Below, piece by piece: positions 9,179-17,369 of a stretch of DNA of 64,000 nt. The DNA comes from an uncultured Selenomonadales bacterium (GTDB lineage: Bacteria > Bacillota > Negativicutes > DSM-1736 > Dendrosporobacteraceae), in NCBI GenBank assembly GCA_946407015.1, contig CAMJML010000011.1:1-64000 (forward strand). The letters run 5' to 3'. A program made the position numbers and the translations under genes. The notes beneath the pieces are model-generated. The model worked only from the letters and a program-made list of their open reading frames with translations, searched no databases and was not told the DNA's origin. Position 1 is the stretch's first letter. Every line of letters starts with the position of its first letter.

Positions 9179-9727
9179 ATGGAATACGTAGAGCCAATAA
9201 GAAGCAAAAAACAGATTGCTTATATTAAACGTTATCTAAAGTGTAATAATTTGCGTGATTATTTGCTGTTTGTTCTCGGAATTAACAGTGGGCTGCGAAT
9301 CTCAGACCTGCTTTTGTTGACAATTGATGATGTCAAAGATAAAGACCGTATTACACTGCGTGAAAAGAAAACGGGCAAGATGAAGGATTTCCCTCTTTCA
9401 GATACCTGCAAGCAAGCTATCAATGAATATCTTGAAAGCACTGACTTCACCAGTGGTTGGCTGTTTCGCAGCAAGAAGGGCGATCGCCCGATTAGCCGGA
9501 TTCAGGCCTACCGAATCATCAATAATGCCGCCCGGTTTATCGGCATACAAGAAGCCATTGGCACCCATACGTTACGAAAAACTTTTGGATACTGGGCCTA
9601 TAAAAGTGGCGTCGATGTGACTAAAATCCAAAAATTACTGAATCATTCCGCCCCCAGTGTGACCTTGTCTTATATTGGCATAACCAAAGAAGAGTTAGAT
9701 AATGTTTATATTAACCTAAATTTATAA
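9179..9727 (+). CDS. Short tyrosine recombinase/integrase
   Basis: A 182 aa tyrosine recombinase made almost only of the catalytic domain. The active residues can be read: Arg40 in GLRISDLL, a Lys near 62-64 in the beta-hairpin, His130 and Arg133 in GTHTLRKTFG, His156 in LLNHSAPSVT and Tyr165 in LSYIG. The usual N-terminal arm- or core-binding domain of XerC/D is missing apart from about 25 residues. The ATG follows AAAGGATGTG. No other mobile-element gene adjoins it, but it lies between two ~84 bp direct repeats that contain dyad sites. It may therefore move or invert its own DNA, or act on sites elsewhere. The full set of catalytic residues suggests it is active. Confidence 0.93.
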   Translation: MEYVEPIRSKKQIAYIKRYLKCNNLRDYLLFVLGINSGLRISDLLLLTIDDVKDKDRITLREKKTGKMKDFPLSDTCKQAINEYLESTDFTSGWLFRSKKGDRPISRIQAYRIINNAARFIGIQEAIGTHTLRKTFGYWAYKSGVDVTKIQKLLNHSAPSVTLSYIGITKEELDNVYINLNL

Positions 9728-9766
9728 ATTTTTACATATTTTGATAATTTTTGGTTTTTTAAACAG

Positions 9767-9850
9767 GAAAATCGATTTTTTTGGCGTATATTGTAAAAAA
9801 TGGGTAACATAAATCAATTGTGTTACATTGAATGGCTGGTTTATTTATGA
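9767..9850 (+). repeat. Right copy of the ~84 bp direct repeat
   Basis: It parallels 9047-9130, including GAAAATCGA at 9767 and TTGAAT-GGCTGGTTT after the dyad. The dyad at 9804-9826 has the same outer arms. Its centre, ATCAA, is the reverse complement of the left copy's TTGAT. Confidence 0.75.
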
Positions 9851-10026
9851 ATAGCGCATGACTTGAAATGGTGGCAATCTGGAATTTCAAGCAGATACAT
9901 GGATTAAACAGTATTTTATTAAAAATTAGCTGAAGAACGTTAAACTCCTTTTTTAGATGGAGAAAATTGCATAAAAAGGCTGAATCTGCCCATTATTTAG
10001 CAAAAAATGACTGAAAGGGGAGTTTT

Positions 10027-10197
10027 ATGAGCTTTCATGAAGATGTCGAGTGTTTGCTGCAATTAATCAAGGATTCAAATACGGAAGCGACCAAAGAGTA
10101 TTATTTTAAAAAGCTGGAAAACCTTCTTGATAATTATGTACAAAAGCGTTTACAATTAGAATCCCAGGTGGAAATACCGGTAAAGACGAAAGACTGA
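10027..10197 (+). CDS. Small hypothetical helical protein (56 aa)
   Basis: A 56 aa protein, MSFHEDVECLLQLIKDS at its start, rich in Leu, Glu and Lys with a single Cys. It is predicted to form two amphipathic helices with no membrane segment. A strong GAAAGGGG ribosome site lies nine bases before the ATG, and a terminator follows 46 bases after the stop. I do not recognise a family. It is too short for homology by eye; the signals around it make it a probable real gene. Confidence 0.65.
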   Translation: MSFHEDVECLLQLIKDSNTEATKEYYFKKLENLLDNYVQKRLQLESQVEIPVKTKD

Positions 10198-10243
10198 TGG
10201 ATTGACAAGCTAATTTGCGGTAGCATGAACAGCATTTTTTCGA

Positions 10244-10266
10244 CCAGGCGAAAGTCTGGCTTTTTT
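10244..10266 (+). terminator. Short intrinsic terminator
   Basis: CCAGGC and GTCTGG (one G-U pair) close on a GAAA tetraloop, followed by C and six T. Confidence 0.75.
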
Positions 10267-10393
10267 CATCCGGGAGTCTTTTCCTATAAAGAATGGTATT
10301 TTTAAATTGTCAGAGAGCGATCCGGAGTGATCGTGCTAAAAATAGAATGCCAATAGCTCAAAATTGGCTATGCTGGAGGGAGTATTTTCATTC

Positions 10394-11473
10394 ATGATGT
10401 CAGACAAAAGGACCAACAAAGAGGCAATGAACCCTATACGCAGCCGGTATCTTTGTAAGCTTGACAGTCTTAAAGAAGGAATGAAATTAGGACAGGATAT
10501 CATTTACCTGGATAGAAAAGTACTGCTGGCAGCCGGAACCGTGCTGACTGCGGCGCATATTAAACATTTGTGTGACTTAAACATTCAGACCATCATCATT
10601 CAACCAGAAGCAGAGCTAGATAGCGATACGGAATATGAACATTTTTCCCGCAGCTATGAGCAGATTTTTACCCGGGTAAAAAGTGCCTTTGAACATGTGC
10701 GGATATTTAACGAGGTACCTCTTGCACAAATGCAGGAGCTTGTGCGGTTTTCGATTAATCCAATTACCGAAACCATTGGCGTAATTGAATATTTGCATAA
10801 GATACAAAAACAGGATGATTATACCTATCAGCATTCGTTGAATGTTGCTATTATTGCCGGCGTAATCGGGAAATGGTGCAAGTATCAGGGAAGAGAATTA
10901 GCTGATTTAATTCTTGCCGGTCTCTTGCATGATATCGGGAAAGTTAAGGTTCCATTGGATATTTTAAACAAACCCGGCAAGTTAACAGGTGTTGAAATGC
11001 AGGAGATCAAAAAACATCCCGGCAATGGCTATCAATTGGTGCAAAAGCTGGATATCTCGTCTCATGTTAAAACAGCCATTTGGCAGCATCATGAACGACA
11101 TGATGGCAGTGGCTATCCTAAGGGGCTAAAACAGCCGGAAATCTGTGATTATGCCTCCATCATTGCGGTAGCGGATATCTATGATGCCATGACGACCAAT
11201 CGCGTATATCGGGCCAAGCAGACGCCACTCGTGGCTGCGGAGATATTAGCCGAGCAAATGTATGATCAGCTTGATCCTTATATTTGCAATGTTTTCTTGG
11301 ATTATTTAAAAAAAGCCTGCATTGGGGCTCAAGTTCGCTTAAGTGATGGCCGGAACGCAAAAATTATTCACATTGATCCCCAGAGAATTGGCTGGCCGAT
11401 TATTCAAACGGCAGAGGGGCAGATTATTGATCTGGAAAGAGAAAAAGCCATTGATTTATTGGAGTTTTTATAA
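10394..11473 (+). CDS. HD-GYP domain phosphodiesterase-like protein
   Basis: A 359 aa protein with a C-terminal HD-GYP domain, the family that hydrolyses cyclic di-GMP or related dinucleotides. The HD motif is in LLHDIGKVKVP; then come KHPGNGYQLV, WQHHERHDGSGYP (the GYP motif is intact) and ADIYDAMTTNRVYR. The N-terminal 120 residues form a soluble domain of the DUF3391 type often seen before HD-GYP. No membrane segment is present. I prefer ATG 10394 because GGAGGG lies at 10375-10380; the tandem ATG three bases later and a TTG at 10364 are alternatives. An intrinsic terminator follows at 11564. Confidence 0.9.
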   Translation: MMSDKRTNKEAMNPIRSRYLCKLDSLKEGMKLGQDIIYLDRKVLLAAGTVLTAAHIKHLCDLNIQTIIIQPEAELDSDTEYEHFSRSYEQIFTRVKSAFEHVRIFNEVPLAQMQELVRFSINPITETIGVIEYLHKIQKQDDYTYQHSLNVAIIAGVIGKWCKYQGRELADLILAGLLHDIGKVKVPLDILNKPGKLTGVEMQEIKKHPGNGYQLVQKLDISSHVKTAIWQHHERHDGSGYPKGLKQPEICDYASIIAVADIYDAMTTNRVYRAKQTPLVAAEILAEQMYDQLDPYICNVFLDYLKKACIGAQVRLSDGRNAKIIHIDPQRIGWPIIQTAEGQIIDLEREKAIDLLEFL

Positions 11474-11563
11474 GCTCTTTGCGGTGGCTTGACATCTGTA
11501 GGAAATGGTATTAAGGTATTACTATAGCAAAATAAAATAAGGTTTATCTATACAAAGATGTAT

Positions 11564-11612
11564 AAACTAAGCGATAAAGTACTCTGCTGCTTTGGCTTAG
11601 TTTATTTTTTTC
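11564..11612 (+). terminator. Intrinsic terminator or attenuator before the DUF1858 operon
   Basis: AAACTAAGC (11564-11572) pairs with GCTTAGTTT (11595-11603), with an inner AAAG/CTTT helix, followed by a T-rich run to 11612. A dyad TATAC-6-GTATA overlaps just upstream (11549-11564). It sits 35 bases before the next gene, so it could attenuate that operon as well as end the HD-GYP transcript. Confidence 0.75.
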
Positions 11613-11647
11613 GCCATCGATACGATATTGGCTGGGAGGTGTGGATA

Positions 11648-12877
11648 GTGGCTTTCAATATGCTGGACTGGACGATTCGACAGATCCTTGAACGATATCC
11701 AGAAACAAAACCGGTATTTATCAATAATGGCTTTCCGATTTTTGCCGATGACGGTATTCTCCAGGAACTAGGGGGTCTATTAAAACTTAAAACAGCGCTG
11801 AAAAGCAAAGACCTGAATGCAGACGTATTTATCACGCTTTTGCAAGATAAAATCGACGAAACAGGCCGTTATCGCAGCTTGGAAGCACATCACACAGGCG
11901 GAAGCAATGGACGTTTGAATCTATTAACATTGCTGCCGTGTCCGCTCAAAATCCCGCTTCAGAGCGAATTGGCCTTTATTTTGGACGAATTACAACGCCA
12001 GCAGGGCAGGGAGTTCAATTACAGCATTGATATCTCTGCCAACAAGCATATGAATTATGCCGACTATCTGAAGTATTTTGAGGATCCCGATGAATTGCCT
12101 GATGTCATTCTAACAACCGGTTATGATATCTTTCATCAAAATTTTATTGAACGCTTTGTGAAAGGCGGGGTTTTTGCAAATTTGTCAAAACGTACGCTAA
12201 ATCCTCGCCTTGCCGAAGCCGGTATTACCGACCCGGAAGGGTTTTTTACCGTCATTGCAGTGAATACGCTGGTGATGGTGGTGGATAAAAAGCGTCTCGG
12301 TGATCTGGAAATGCCGAAGGTTTGGTCCGATATCCTGAAACCAAGCTATCAAAAACAGGTGGTCATGCGCGGGCATGGAGATATTTTCTGTGATGTTTTG
12401 CAGTTGAATTTTTATAAAGATTTTGGGGATGCGGGATTGACCGCTTTAGCAGGGGCGGTCAAGTACGGTCTTCATCCGGCGCAAATGGTCAAAGAGTTAA
12501 GCAGCAACCGCTCAGATATCCCCCCTGTTCATATCATGCCGCGTTTTTTTGCGGAAACGCTGCGGTCTCGTAAGAATATTGAAATTATCTGGCCGGAAGA
12601 CGGGGCGATGGCTTATCCGGTTTCCTTATTGATTAAGGCTGAAAAATTGCCGGAAATGCAGCAACTGGCTGATTACTTAACAGGGCAGGAATTTGCCCGT
12701 ATTTGTGATGAGGCTTTTTTTCCGGCCGCCTATTCAGACGGCAGCAGACTGCCGGTTACAGCAAAGTTTAAATGGACGGGCTGGGAATTTATTAAAAATT
12801 GTAATATTGAAAAACTGATTGAGCAATTGAATGACAAATTTCTGGCAGCTCACCGGGCGGGAGGGGTGTTGCGATGA
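11648..12877 (+). CDS. DUF1858-like domain fused to a cytoplasmic ABC substrate-binding protein
   Basis: A 409 aa protein. Residues 1-70 resemble a DUF1858/ScdA-like helical domain (WTIRQILERYPETKPVFI). The rest looks like an iron- or sulfate-type periplasmic binding fold, with phrases such as PDVILTTGYDIFHQNFI, VVMRGHGDIFCDVLQLNFYKDFG and a C-terminal YLTGQEFARICDEAFFPA. There is no signal peptide or lipobox, so it should stay in the cytoplasm, which is odd for a binding protein. The start is GTG 11648, seven bases after GGGAGGTG. It overlaps the GTPase gene (ATGA) and opens a three-gene operon with that GTPase and an ABC ATPase. No permease is present. Function unknown; handling of a metal or oxyanion inside the cell is inference. 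Confidence 0.75.
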   Translation: MAFNMLDWTIRQILERYPETKPVFINNGFPIFADDGILQELGGLLKLKTALKSKDLNADVFITLLQDKIDETGRYRSLEAHHTGGSNGRLNLLTLLPCPLKIPLQSELAFILDELQRQQGREFNYSIDISANKHMNYADYLKYFEDPDELPDVILTTGYDIFHQNFIERFVKGGVFANLSKRTLNPRLAEAGITDPEGFFTVIAVNTLVMVVDKKRLGDLEMPKVWSDILKPSYQKQVVMRGHGDIFCDVLQLNFYKDFGDAGLTALAGAVKYGLHPAQMVKELSSNRSDIPPVHIMPRFFAETLRSRKNIEIIWPEDGAMAYPVSLLIKAEKLPEMQQLADYLTGQEFARICDEAFFPAAYSDGSRLPVTAKFKWTGWEFIKNCNIEKLIEQLNDKFLAAHRAGGVLR

Positions 12878-13560
12878 AACTGATTACGGTGGCTGGACCC
12901 CCTTCTTCCGGGAAGACCTCTGTGATTATAAAAATTTACGAAGCCCTTGCAGCAGCTGGCTGTCATGCCGGCGTGGTAAAATTCGATAGCTTGTCTACAA
13001 AAGATCTGGAGATCTATCAGAAAAAGCATATTCCGGCACAGGTCGGTCTTGCCGGAAATTTATGCCCGGATCACTTTTTTATCAGCAATATCCAGGATTG
13101 CCTGCAATGGGCTCAGCGAAAGAATTTTACGCTGCTGATCAGTGAGAGTGCCGGGTTATGCAACCGTTGTTCGCCCCATATTAAAGGGGCTTTGGCGGTT
13201 TGTGTTGTCGATAATCTTAGTGGAATTTATACCCCGCAAAAGGTAGGTCCGATGCTGAAATTGGCGGATTTAGTCATGATCACCAAAGGAGATATTGTTT
13301 CTCAGGCTGAACGTGAGGTTTTTGCCTTTCGTGTCCGGCAGGCCAACCCCAGTGCAATCATTATTCATGTGAATGGCATTACCGGACAAGGAGCTTTGGA
13401 GGCCAGTCGTTTATTTTATGATGCGCCGGAGTTAGAAAGTCTTATCGGCAGTCAACTTCGATTTTCCATGCCGGCTGCAACTTGTTCCTATTGTTTAGGT
13501 CAAACGCGCATTGGGAATGAATTTCAAATGGGAAATGTGAAAAAGATGGAGCTCAGTTGA
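12874..13560 (+). CDS. HypB/CobW-like P-loop GTPase with two CxxC motifs
   Basis: A 228 aa nucleotide-binding protein of the G3E type. The Walker A motif GPPSSGKTS is at residues 8-16; the middle has ESAGLCNRC, where HypB-type GTPases keep their switch and metal ligands; TKGD fits the guanine-specific loop. A second CxxC (CSYC) lies near the C-terminus. HypB, UreG and CobW relatives insert metals into enzymes. The ATG overlaps the previous stop and GGGAGGGG precedes it. The two Cys pairs suggest metal binding. The client protein is not in view; the flanking substrate-binding-like and ATPase genes are the likely partners. Confidence 0.75.
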   Translation: MKLITVAGPPSSGKTSVIIKIYEALAAAGCHAGVVKFDSLSTKDLEIYQKKHIPAQVGLAGNLCPDHFFISNIQDCLQWAQRKNFTLLISESAGLCNRCSPHIKGALAVCVVDNLSGIYTPQKVGPMLKLADLVMITKGDIVSQAEREVFAFRVRQANPSAIIIHVNGITGQGALEASRLFYDAPELESLIGSQLRFSMPAATCSYCLGQTRIGNEFQMGNVKKMELS

Positions 13561-13592
13561 CCAATCAGATGGACGGGTAGGGGGATGACAGT

Positions 13593-14618
13593 TTGCTACA
13601 CGATAAACGGATGAACATGACGATGGAAGTGTTATTCCGGCAGTATCCCTATGCCGAAGACTTCTTTGCGAATTTTTCATTGCAGCCTGATCTCAAAAGC
13701 ACGGTTGGTTTGTTTTTTACCAGCCTGCCGGAGGAGGTTTGTGAAGACTTAGGGATGAGCCATTTACAATTGGGTGAGCAGTTTCTCTCCTATCTGGATC
13801 ACATGCAGCGGCTTCGAAATCAGCGGGAAGAAATCCATTCCATTACCATTCTTGGCGGCTATAATAAAGACGGTGCTCCTGAAGAGAGTTGCCTGACCAT
13901 TCATGCCGGTGAAATTGTTTCGATCGTCGGGGCTACCGGTTCGGGAAAAAGCCGGTTACTGGCCGACATTGAGTGGCTGGCGCAGCGGGATACTCCGACC
14001 AAGCGGGCTATTCTTCTTAATGGCCAGCCACCGGAGGCTGCCCGACGGTTCTCAGTGGAGAACAAACTGGTGGCTCAACTGTCGCAGAATATGAATTTCA
14101 TTATGGATTTGACCGTGGCTGAATTTATCAATATGCATGCTGAAAGCCGCATGGTGGAACAGGTTGATAAGGTCACCAGCCATATTATCGCCAAAGCGAA
14201 TGAACTTACGGGCGAAAAGTTCCTGCCCGCTACGCCGGTAACCGCACTGAGCGGCGGACAATCCCGGGCTTTAATGATTGCCGATGCTGCTTTTTTAAGC
14301 ACTTGTCCCATTGTATTGATTGATGAGCTGGAAAATGCCGGGATTGACAGGCGGCAGGCATTACGGCTGCTCGTCGATCGCCAGAAGATTGTATTAATGG
14401 CCACCCATGATCCCATTCTGGCTCTTATGGGAGAAAGGCGTATTGTCATTAAAAACGGTGCAATTGACCGGATTATTGAAACTTCCCGGCAGGAACGGCA
14501 GCACTTGCTGGTTTTAGAAAAAATGGATCAGCAAATGACCGCAGTCCGAGAAGCGCTGCGCAAAGGCGAGCAACTGGCCGGTACTTTTTCAACAATGGCT
14601 GAACAAAATACAGAGTGA
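13593..14618 (+). CDS. ABC ATPase with an N-terminal DUF1858-like domain, no permease
   Basis: A 341 aa protein. The C-terminal two thirds is an ABC ATPase: Walker A GATGSGKSR, signature LSGGQSRAL, Walker B IVLIDELENAG and the H-loop ATHDP. The variation ELENAG in place of DEPT is unusual. The first 75 residues (TMEVLFRQYPYAEDFFANFS onward) resemble the helical domain on the substrate-binding-like partner at 11648. No membrane segment and no permease gene is present, so it may power a conformational change rather than transport. I chose TTG 13593, eight bases after GGGGGA; ATGs at 13611 and 13617 are alternatives. Last gene of the trio. Confidence 0.75.
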   Translation: MLHDKRMNMTMEVLFRQYPYAEDFFANFSLQPDLKSTVGLFFTSLPEEVCEDLGMSHLQLGEQFLSYLDHMQRLRNQREEIHSITILGGYNKDGAPEESCLTIHAGEIVSIVGATGSGKSRLLADIEWLAQRDTPTKRAILLNGQPPEAARRFSVENKLVAQLSQNMNFIMDLTVAEFINMHAESRMVEQVDKVTSHIIAKANELTGEKFLPATPVTALSGGQSRALMIADAAFLSTCPIVLIDELENAGIDRRQALRLLVDRQKIVLMATHDPILALMGERRIVIKNGAIDRIIETSRQERQHLLVLEKMDQQMTAVREALRKGEQLAGTFSTMAEQNTE

Positions 14619-14670
14619 ACTGTGATTAGGCTGAGCGATTTATATCAAATCGCTCAGCCTAATCACAGTT
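14618..14670 (+). repeat. 24 bp perfect inverted repeat starting in the stop codon
   Basis: The arms at 14618-14641 and 14647-14670 are perfectly complementary with a 5-base loop. The left arm begins with the last base of the TGA stop. No T run follows, so termination would be weak or factor-aided. Confidence 0.85.
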
Positions 14671-14765
14671 TAAGAAAAAATGGCAAACACTCTTTACAGA
14701 TCCGTTCATATCTTAAAGCAGAGCTGCAGAAGCTATTCATGTGAATTGATAAGGAGGTTGCCGCA

Positions 14766-16262
14766 ATGGACAATGAACGGGCAAGCAATCATCATTTATC
14801 CGGTATCATCGTAATTTTTGGTGGCACAGGTGACTTGACCAAACGAAAATTGCTGCCGGCGCTATATAATTTGGTTTGTGAAGGGTTGGTTCCCGAGAAC
14901 TTTGCCGTTGTGGCGGTCGGACGGCAAGAAAAAACACGCGAACAGTATCTGGACGAGGCGCTTGCTGCGGTTAGCCGCTATTCCCGCAATCAGATTCAGG
15001 CGCCCTGCTGGGAAGCCTTCAAAAAAATTATTTACTATATACAGCTTGACTTTTTAGCGGCTGACGAGTACAACAAACTTCAGGCCGCCTTGGTGCAAAT
15101 TGACGACAAGCATACAACCGGCGGAAACCGGGTATTTTATCTGGCTGTAGCGCCCGAATTTTTTGAGCCTATTGTGCACAGTCTGCATACTTACAAGCTG
15201 GTGGGTGGTGAGCGAGGCTGGCAGCGATTAGTCATTGAAAAACCTTTTGGCCGGGATTTGCCCAGTGCTGCCCGGTTGAACCAGCAGCTTAGCCAGGTTT
15301 TTTGCGAGGAAAATATCTACCGGATCGATCATTATCTGGGAAAAGAGATGATTCAAAACATTATGGTGCTACGCTTTTGCAATCCGGTATTTGAGTCGCT
15401 CTGGAACAATAAATATATTGATAACGTTCAGATTTTGTTAAGTGAAAAGGCAGGCATTGGCAGTCGCGGCGGTTATTATGAAAGCGCTGGTGCCATGCGG
15501 GATATGGTCCAAAACCATGTGCTGCAAACGCTGTCGCTGATTGCCATGGAGCCGCCGGTCGCTCTGACCCCGGATGCTATCCGGAATGAAAAACTTAAAG
15601 TCATTCAAGCCATTGAAGCCTTTACCCCCGAACGGATCAAACAAGATGTCGTCTTTGGCCAATACGGTGCAGGAATACAATCCGGCCAGGCGGTAAAGGC
15701 TTATCGGGATGAGGAAAAGGTCGATCCGCAATCGAATACCGAGACTTTTGTGGCCATGAAACTCTATATTCAGAACTTCCGCTGGTCAGGTACGCCTTTT
15801 TATATTCGTACCGGCAAACGGTTAGGCAGCAATGAAGGCAAAATTGTGATTCAGTTTAAAACCTCGCCGCCGGTCCTATATTTTAGCAATACGCTAGCCC
15901 AGCAGCCTAATGTCCTGGTCATTAAGATTCAACCCCAGGTGGGTGTCTATTTTCAGTTTTGTACAAAAAAATTCGGGTCATCAGAAGAAATTGTCTCCGC
16001 TACCATGGATACCAGCAATGATTGCTATACGAATGGCAACACTCCGGAAGCCTATGAACGGCTGATCATTGATATTCTGCGCGGGGATACAACGCTATTT
16101 TCACGCTGGGATGAGGTGGAAGCGGCCTGGGGCTTTGTGGATCAAATCATTGCCCGCAAGCAGCAAGTTCCTGGTGATTTTCCCAATTATCAGGCCGGTA
16201 CCATGGGGCCGGCGCAGGCCGAAGAGCTTCTTGCCCGTGATGAGCGTAAATGGTGGGACTAA
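14766..16262 (+). CDS. zwf: Glucose-6-phosphate 1-dehydrogenase
   Basis: A 498 aa enzyme that oxidises glucose 6-phosphate to 6-phosphogluconolactone with NADP, the entry to the oxidative pentose phosphate pathway. The dinucleotide-binding motif is IFGGTGDLTKRKLLPALYN, the active site RIDHYLGKEMIQN, and VIEKPFGRDL precedes it; AMRDMVQNHVLQ and YIRTGKRL are further family marks. AAGGAGG lies before the ATG. It lies 14 bases before the cyclase gene and may be co-transcribed with it. No 6-phosphogluconolactonase or gnd gene is in the window. Confidence 0.96.
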   Translation: MDNERASNHHLSGIIVIFGGTGDLTKRKLLPALYNLVCEGLVPENFAVVAVGRQEKTREQYLDEALAAVSRYSRNQIQAPCWEAFKKIIYYIQLDFLAADEYNKLQAALVQIDDKHTTGGNRVFYLAVAPEFFEPIVHSLHTYKLVGGERGWQRLVIEKPFGRDLPSAARLNQQLSQVFCEENIYRIDHYLGKEMIQNIMVLRFCNPVFESLWNNKYIDNVQILLSEKAGIGSRGGYYESAGAMRDMVQNHVLQTLSLIAMEPPVALTPDAIRNEKLKVIQAIEAFTPERIKQDVVFGQYGAGIQSGQAVKAYRDEEKVDPQSNTETFVAMKLYIQNFRWSGTPFYIRTGKRLGSNEGKIVIQFKTSPPVLYFSNTLAQQPNVLVIKIQPQVGVYFQFCTKKFGSSEEIVSATMDTSNDCYTNGNTPEAYERLIIDILRGDTTLFSRWDEVEAAWGFVDQIIARKQQVPGDFPNYQAGTMGPAQAEELLARDERKWWD

Positions 16263-16276
16263 GGAGGGGGGAGTTT

Positions 16277-16939
16277 ATGAAGGTTTATGATATTTCAATG
16301 ACTATTGCCAGCAATATGCCTGTATATAAGGGTAAAACAGCTAAGCGGCCGGTGTTTACCCTTGACAGTGATTTTAGAACCGGCTCGGTCTATGAGACCA
16401 GGCTGACTATGAATCTGCATACCGGTACTCACTTGGATGCACCGCTGCATATTGATCCGGAAGGAGAATCGCTGGATGGTCTTACGCTGCGCCAGGTGAT
16501 TGGCCGCTGCCAGGTCGTTGATTTCCCGCAAGTTCAAGCTGGCATTACTCAAAAGGATCTGCTAGAAAAGAACATCATGGAAGACGGCTTTGTTTTGTTG
16601 AAAACCCGCAATTCCTATGAAGCGATTCTTGAAAGCGACTTTGTTTATTTAGATCAGACCGGAGCTGAGTATTTGGCCAATAAACGCGTCCGTGGAGTTG
16701 GTATTGATGCATTGGGAATTGAGCGAAACCAGCCAGGACACCCGACCCATCGTTTGTTATTAGGAGCCGGGATTGTCATCTTGGAAGGACTGCGGCTAAG
16801 CAAAGTACCCGAAGGACACTACCTTTTGGTAGCCGCTCCCGTTCGTATGAGCGGCGTTGAAGCTGCTCCCGTCAGAGCGCTGCTGTTTGAACATCCCGTA
16901 GAGGCTGAACTGGAATTTGTTGAAATCTGGGAACCTTAG
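16277..16939 (+). CDS. Cyclase / kynurenine formamidase-like hydrolase
   Basis: A 220 aa metal-dependent hydrolase of the cyclase (arylformamidase-like) family. The diagnostic HxGTHxDAPLH motif is seen as NLHTGTHLDAPLHI (about residues 45-58), and a C-terminal region holds GVGIDALGIERNQPGHPTH. The family hydrolyses cyclic or formyl amides. No tryptophan-degradation genes are nearby, so the substrate is unknown. The ATG follows GGAGGGGGGAG. It is directly downstream of zwf and upstream of the FMN riboswitch. Confidence 0.88.
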   Translation: MKVYDISMTIASNMPVYKGKTAKRPVFTLDSDFRTGSVYETRLTMNLHTGTHLDAPLHIDPEGESLDGLTLRQVIGRCQVVDFPQVQAGITQKDLLEKNIMEDGFVLLKTRNSYEAILESDFVYLDQTGAEYLANKRVRGVGIDALGIERNQPGHPTHRLLLGAGIVILEGLRLSKVPEGHYLLVAAPVRMSGVEAAPVRALLFEHPVEAELEFVEIWEP

Positions 16940-17067
16940 AAAACGACTTCATAAGCTAGGAAGTGGCGGGCAGCATACGCCAGTTGGGGACGGTTGCCCG
17001 GACTTTGCCCGAATCGGTTCAGCGGTTTAACGTTTCATGACTGCTGGCAGGCCAGGTGTGCAGGTGG

Positions 17068-17095
17068 TTGACAAATTGGCGAGCAGGAGTATACT
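17068..17095 (+). promoter_or_regulatory. Sigma-A promoter for the riboswitch-ribB unit
   Basis: TTGACA (17068-17073) and TATACT (17090-17095) are 16 bases apart. The riboswitch begins a few bases downstream of the expected start point. Confidence 0.75.
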
Positions 17096-17108
17096 AACTT
17101 ATGTGACT

Positions 17109-17250
17109 TATTCTCAGGGCGGGGTGAAAATCCCCACCGGCGGTATCCCGGAATCCGGGGAGCCCGCGAGCGCTCTTCAATCGTGGAGAGGACAGCAGAA
17201 CTGGTGAAAGGCCAGTGCCGACGGTATAGTCCGGATGAAAGAGGATAAGG
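17109..17250 (+). promoter_or_regulatory. FMN riboswitch (RFN element)
   Basis: The RFN consensus can be read: CTCAGGGCGGGGTGAAA, CCCCACCGGCGGTA, AGCCCGCGAGCGC, GACAGCAGA-CTGGTG and GCCGACGGTATAGTCCGGATG. It binds flavin mononucleotide and represses the downstream riboflavin gene. About 120 bases separate it from the ribB start and hold the expression platform; I did not identify a clear terminator there, so control may act on translation. Confidence 0.97.
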
Positions 17251-17369
17251 CAGTCAGCAGAAAGTGTGCTTCAGGCAACCCTGGGCTTTATTTTCGCTTG
17301 ATTTAAAAAGCTGTCTACCTTATTGCCCTGATTCTGGTAAGTCCGACTAATTTTAGGAGGGTACTTATT

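Noticed and set aside
11648-12877. Ordinary periplasmic iron- or sulfate-binding protein
   Set aside because: There is no signal peptide or lipobox, an extra N-terminal domain is present, and no permease gene is near.
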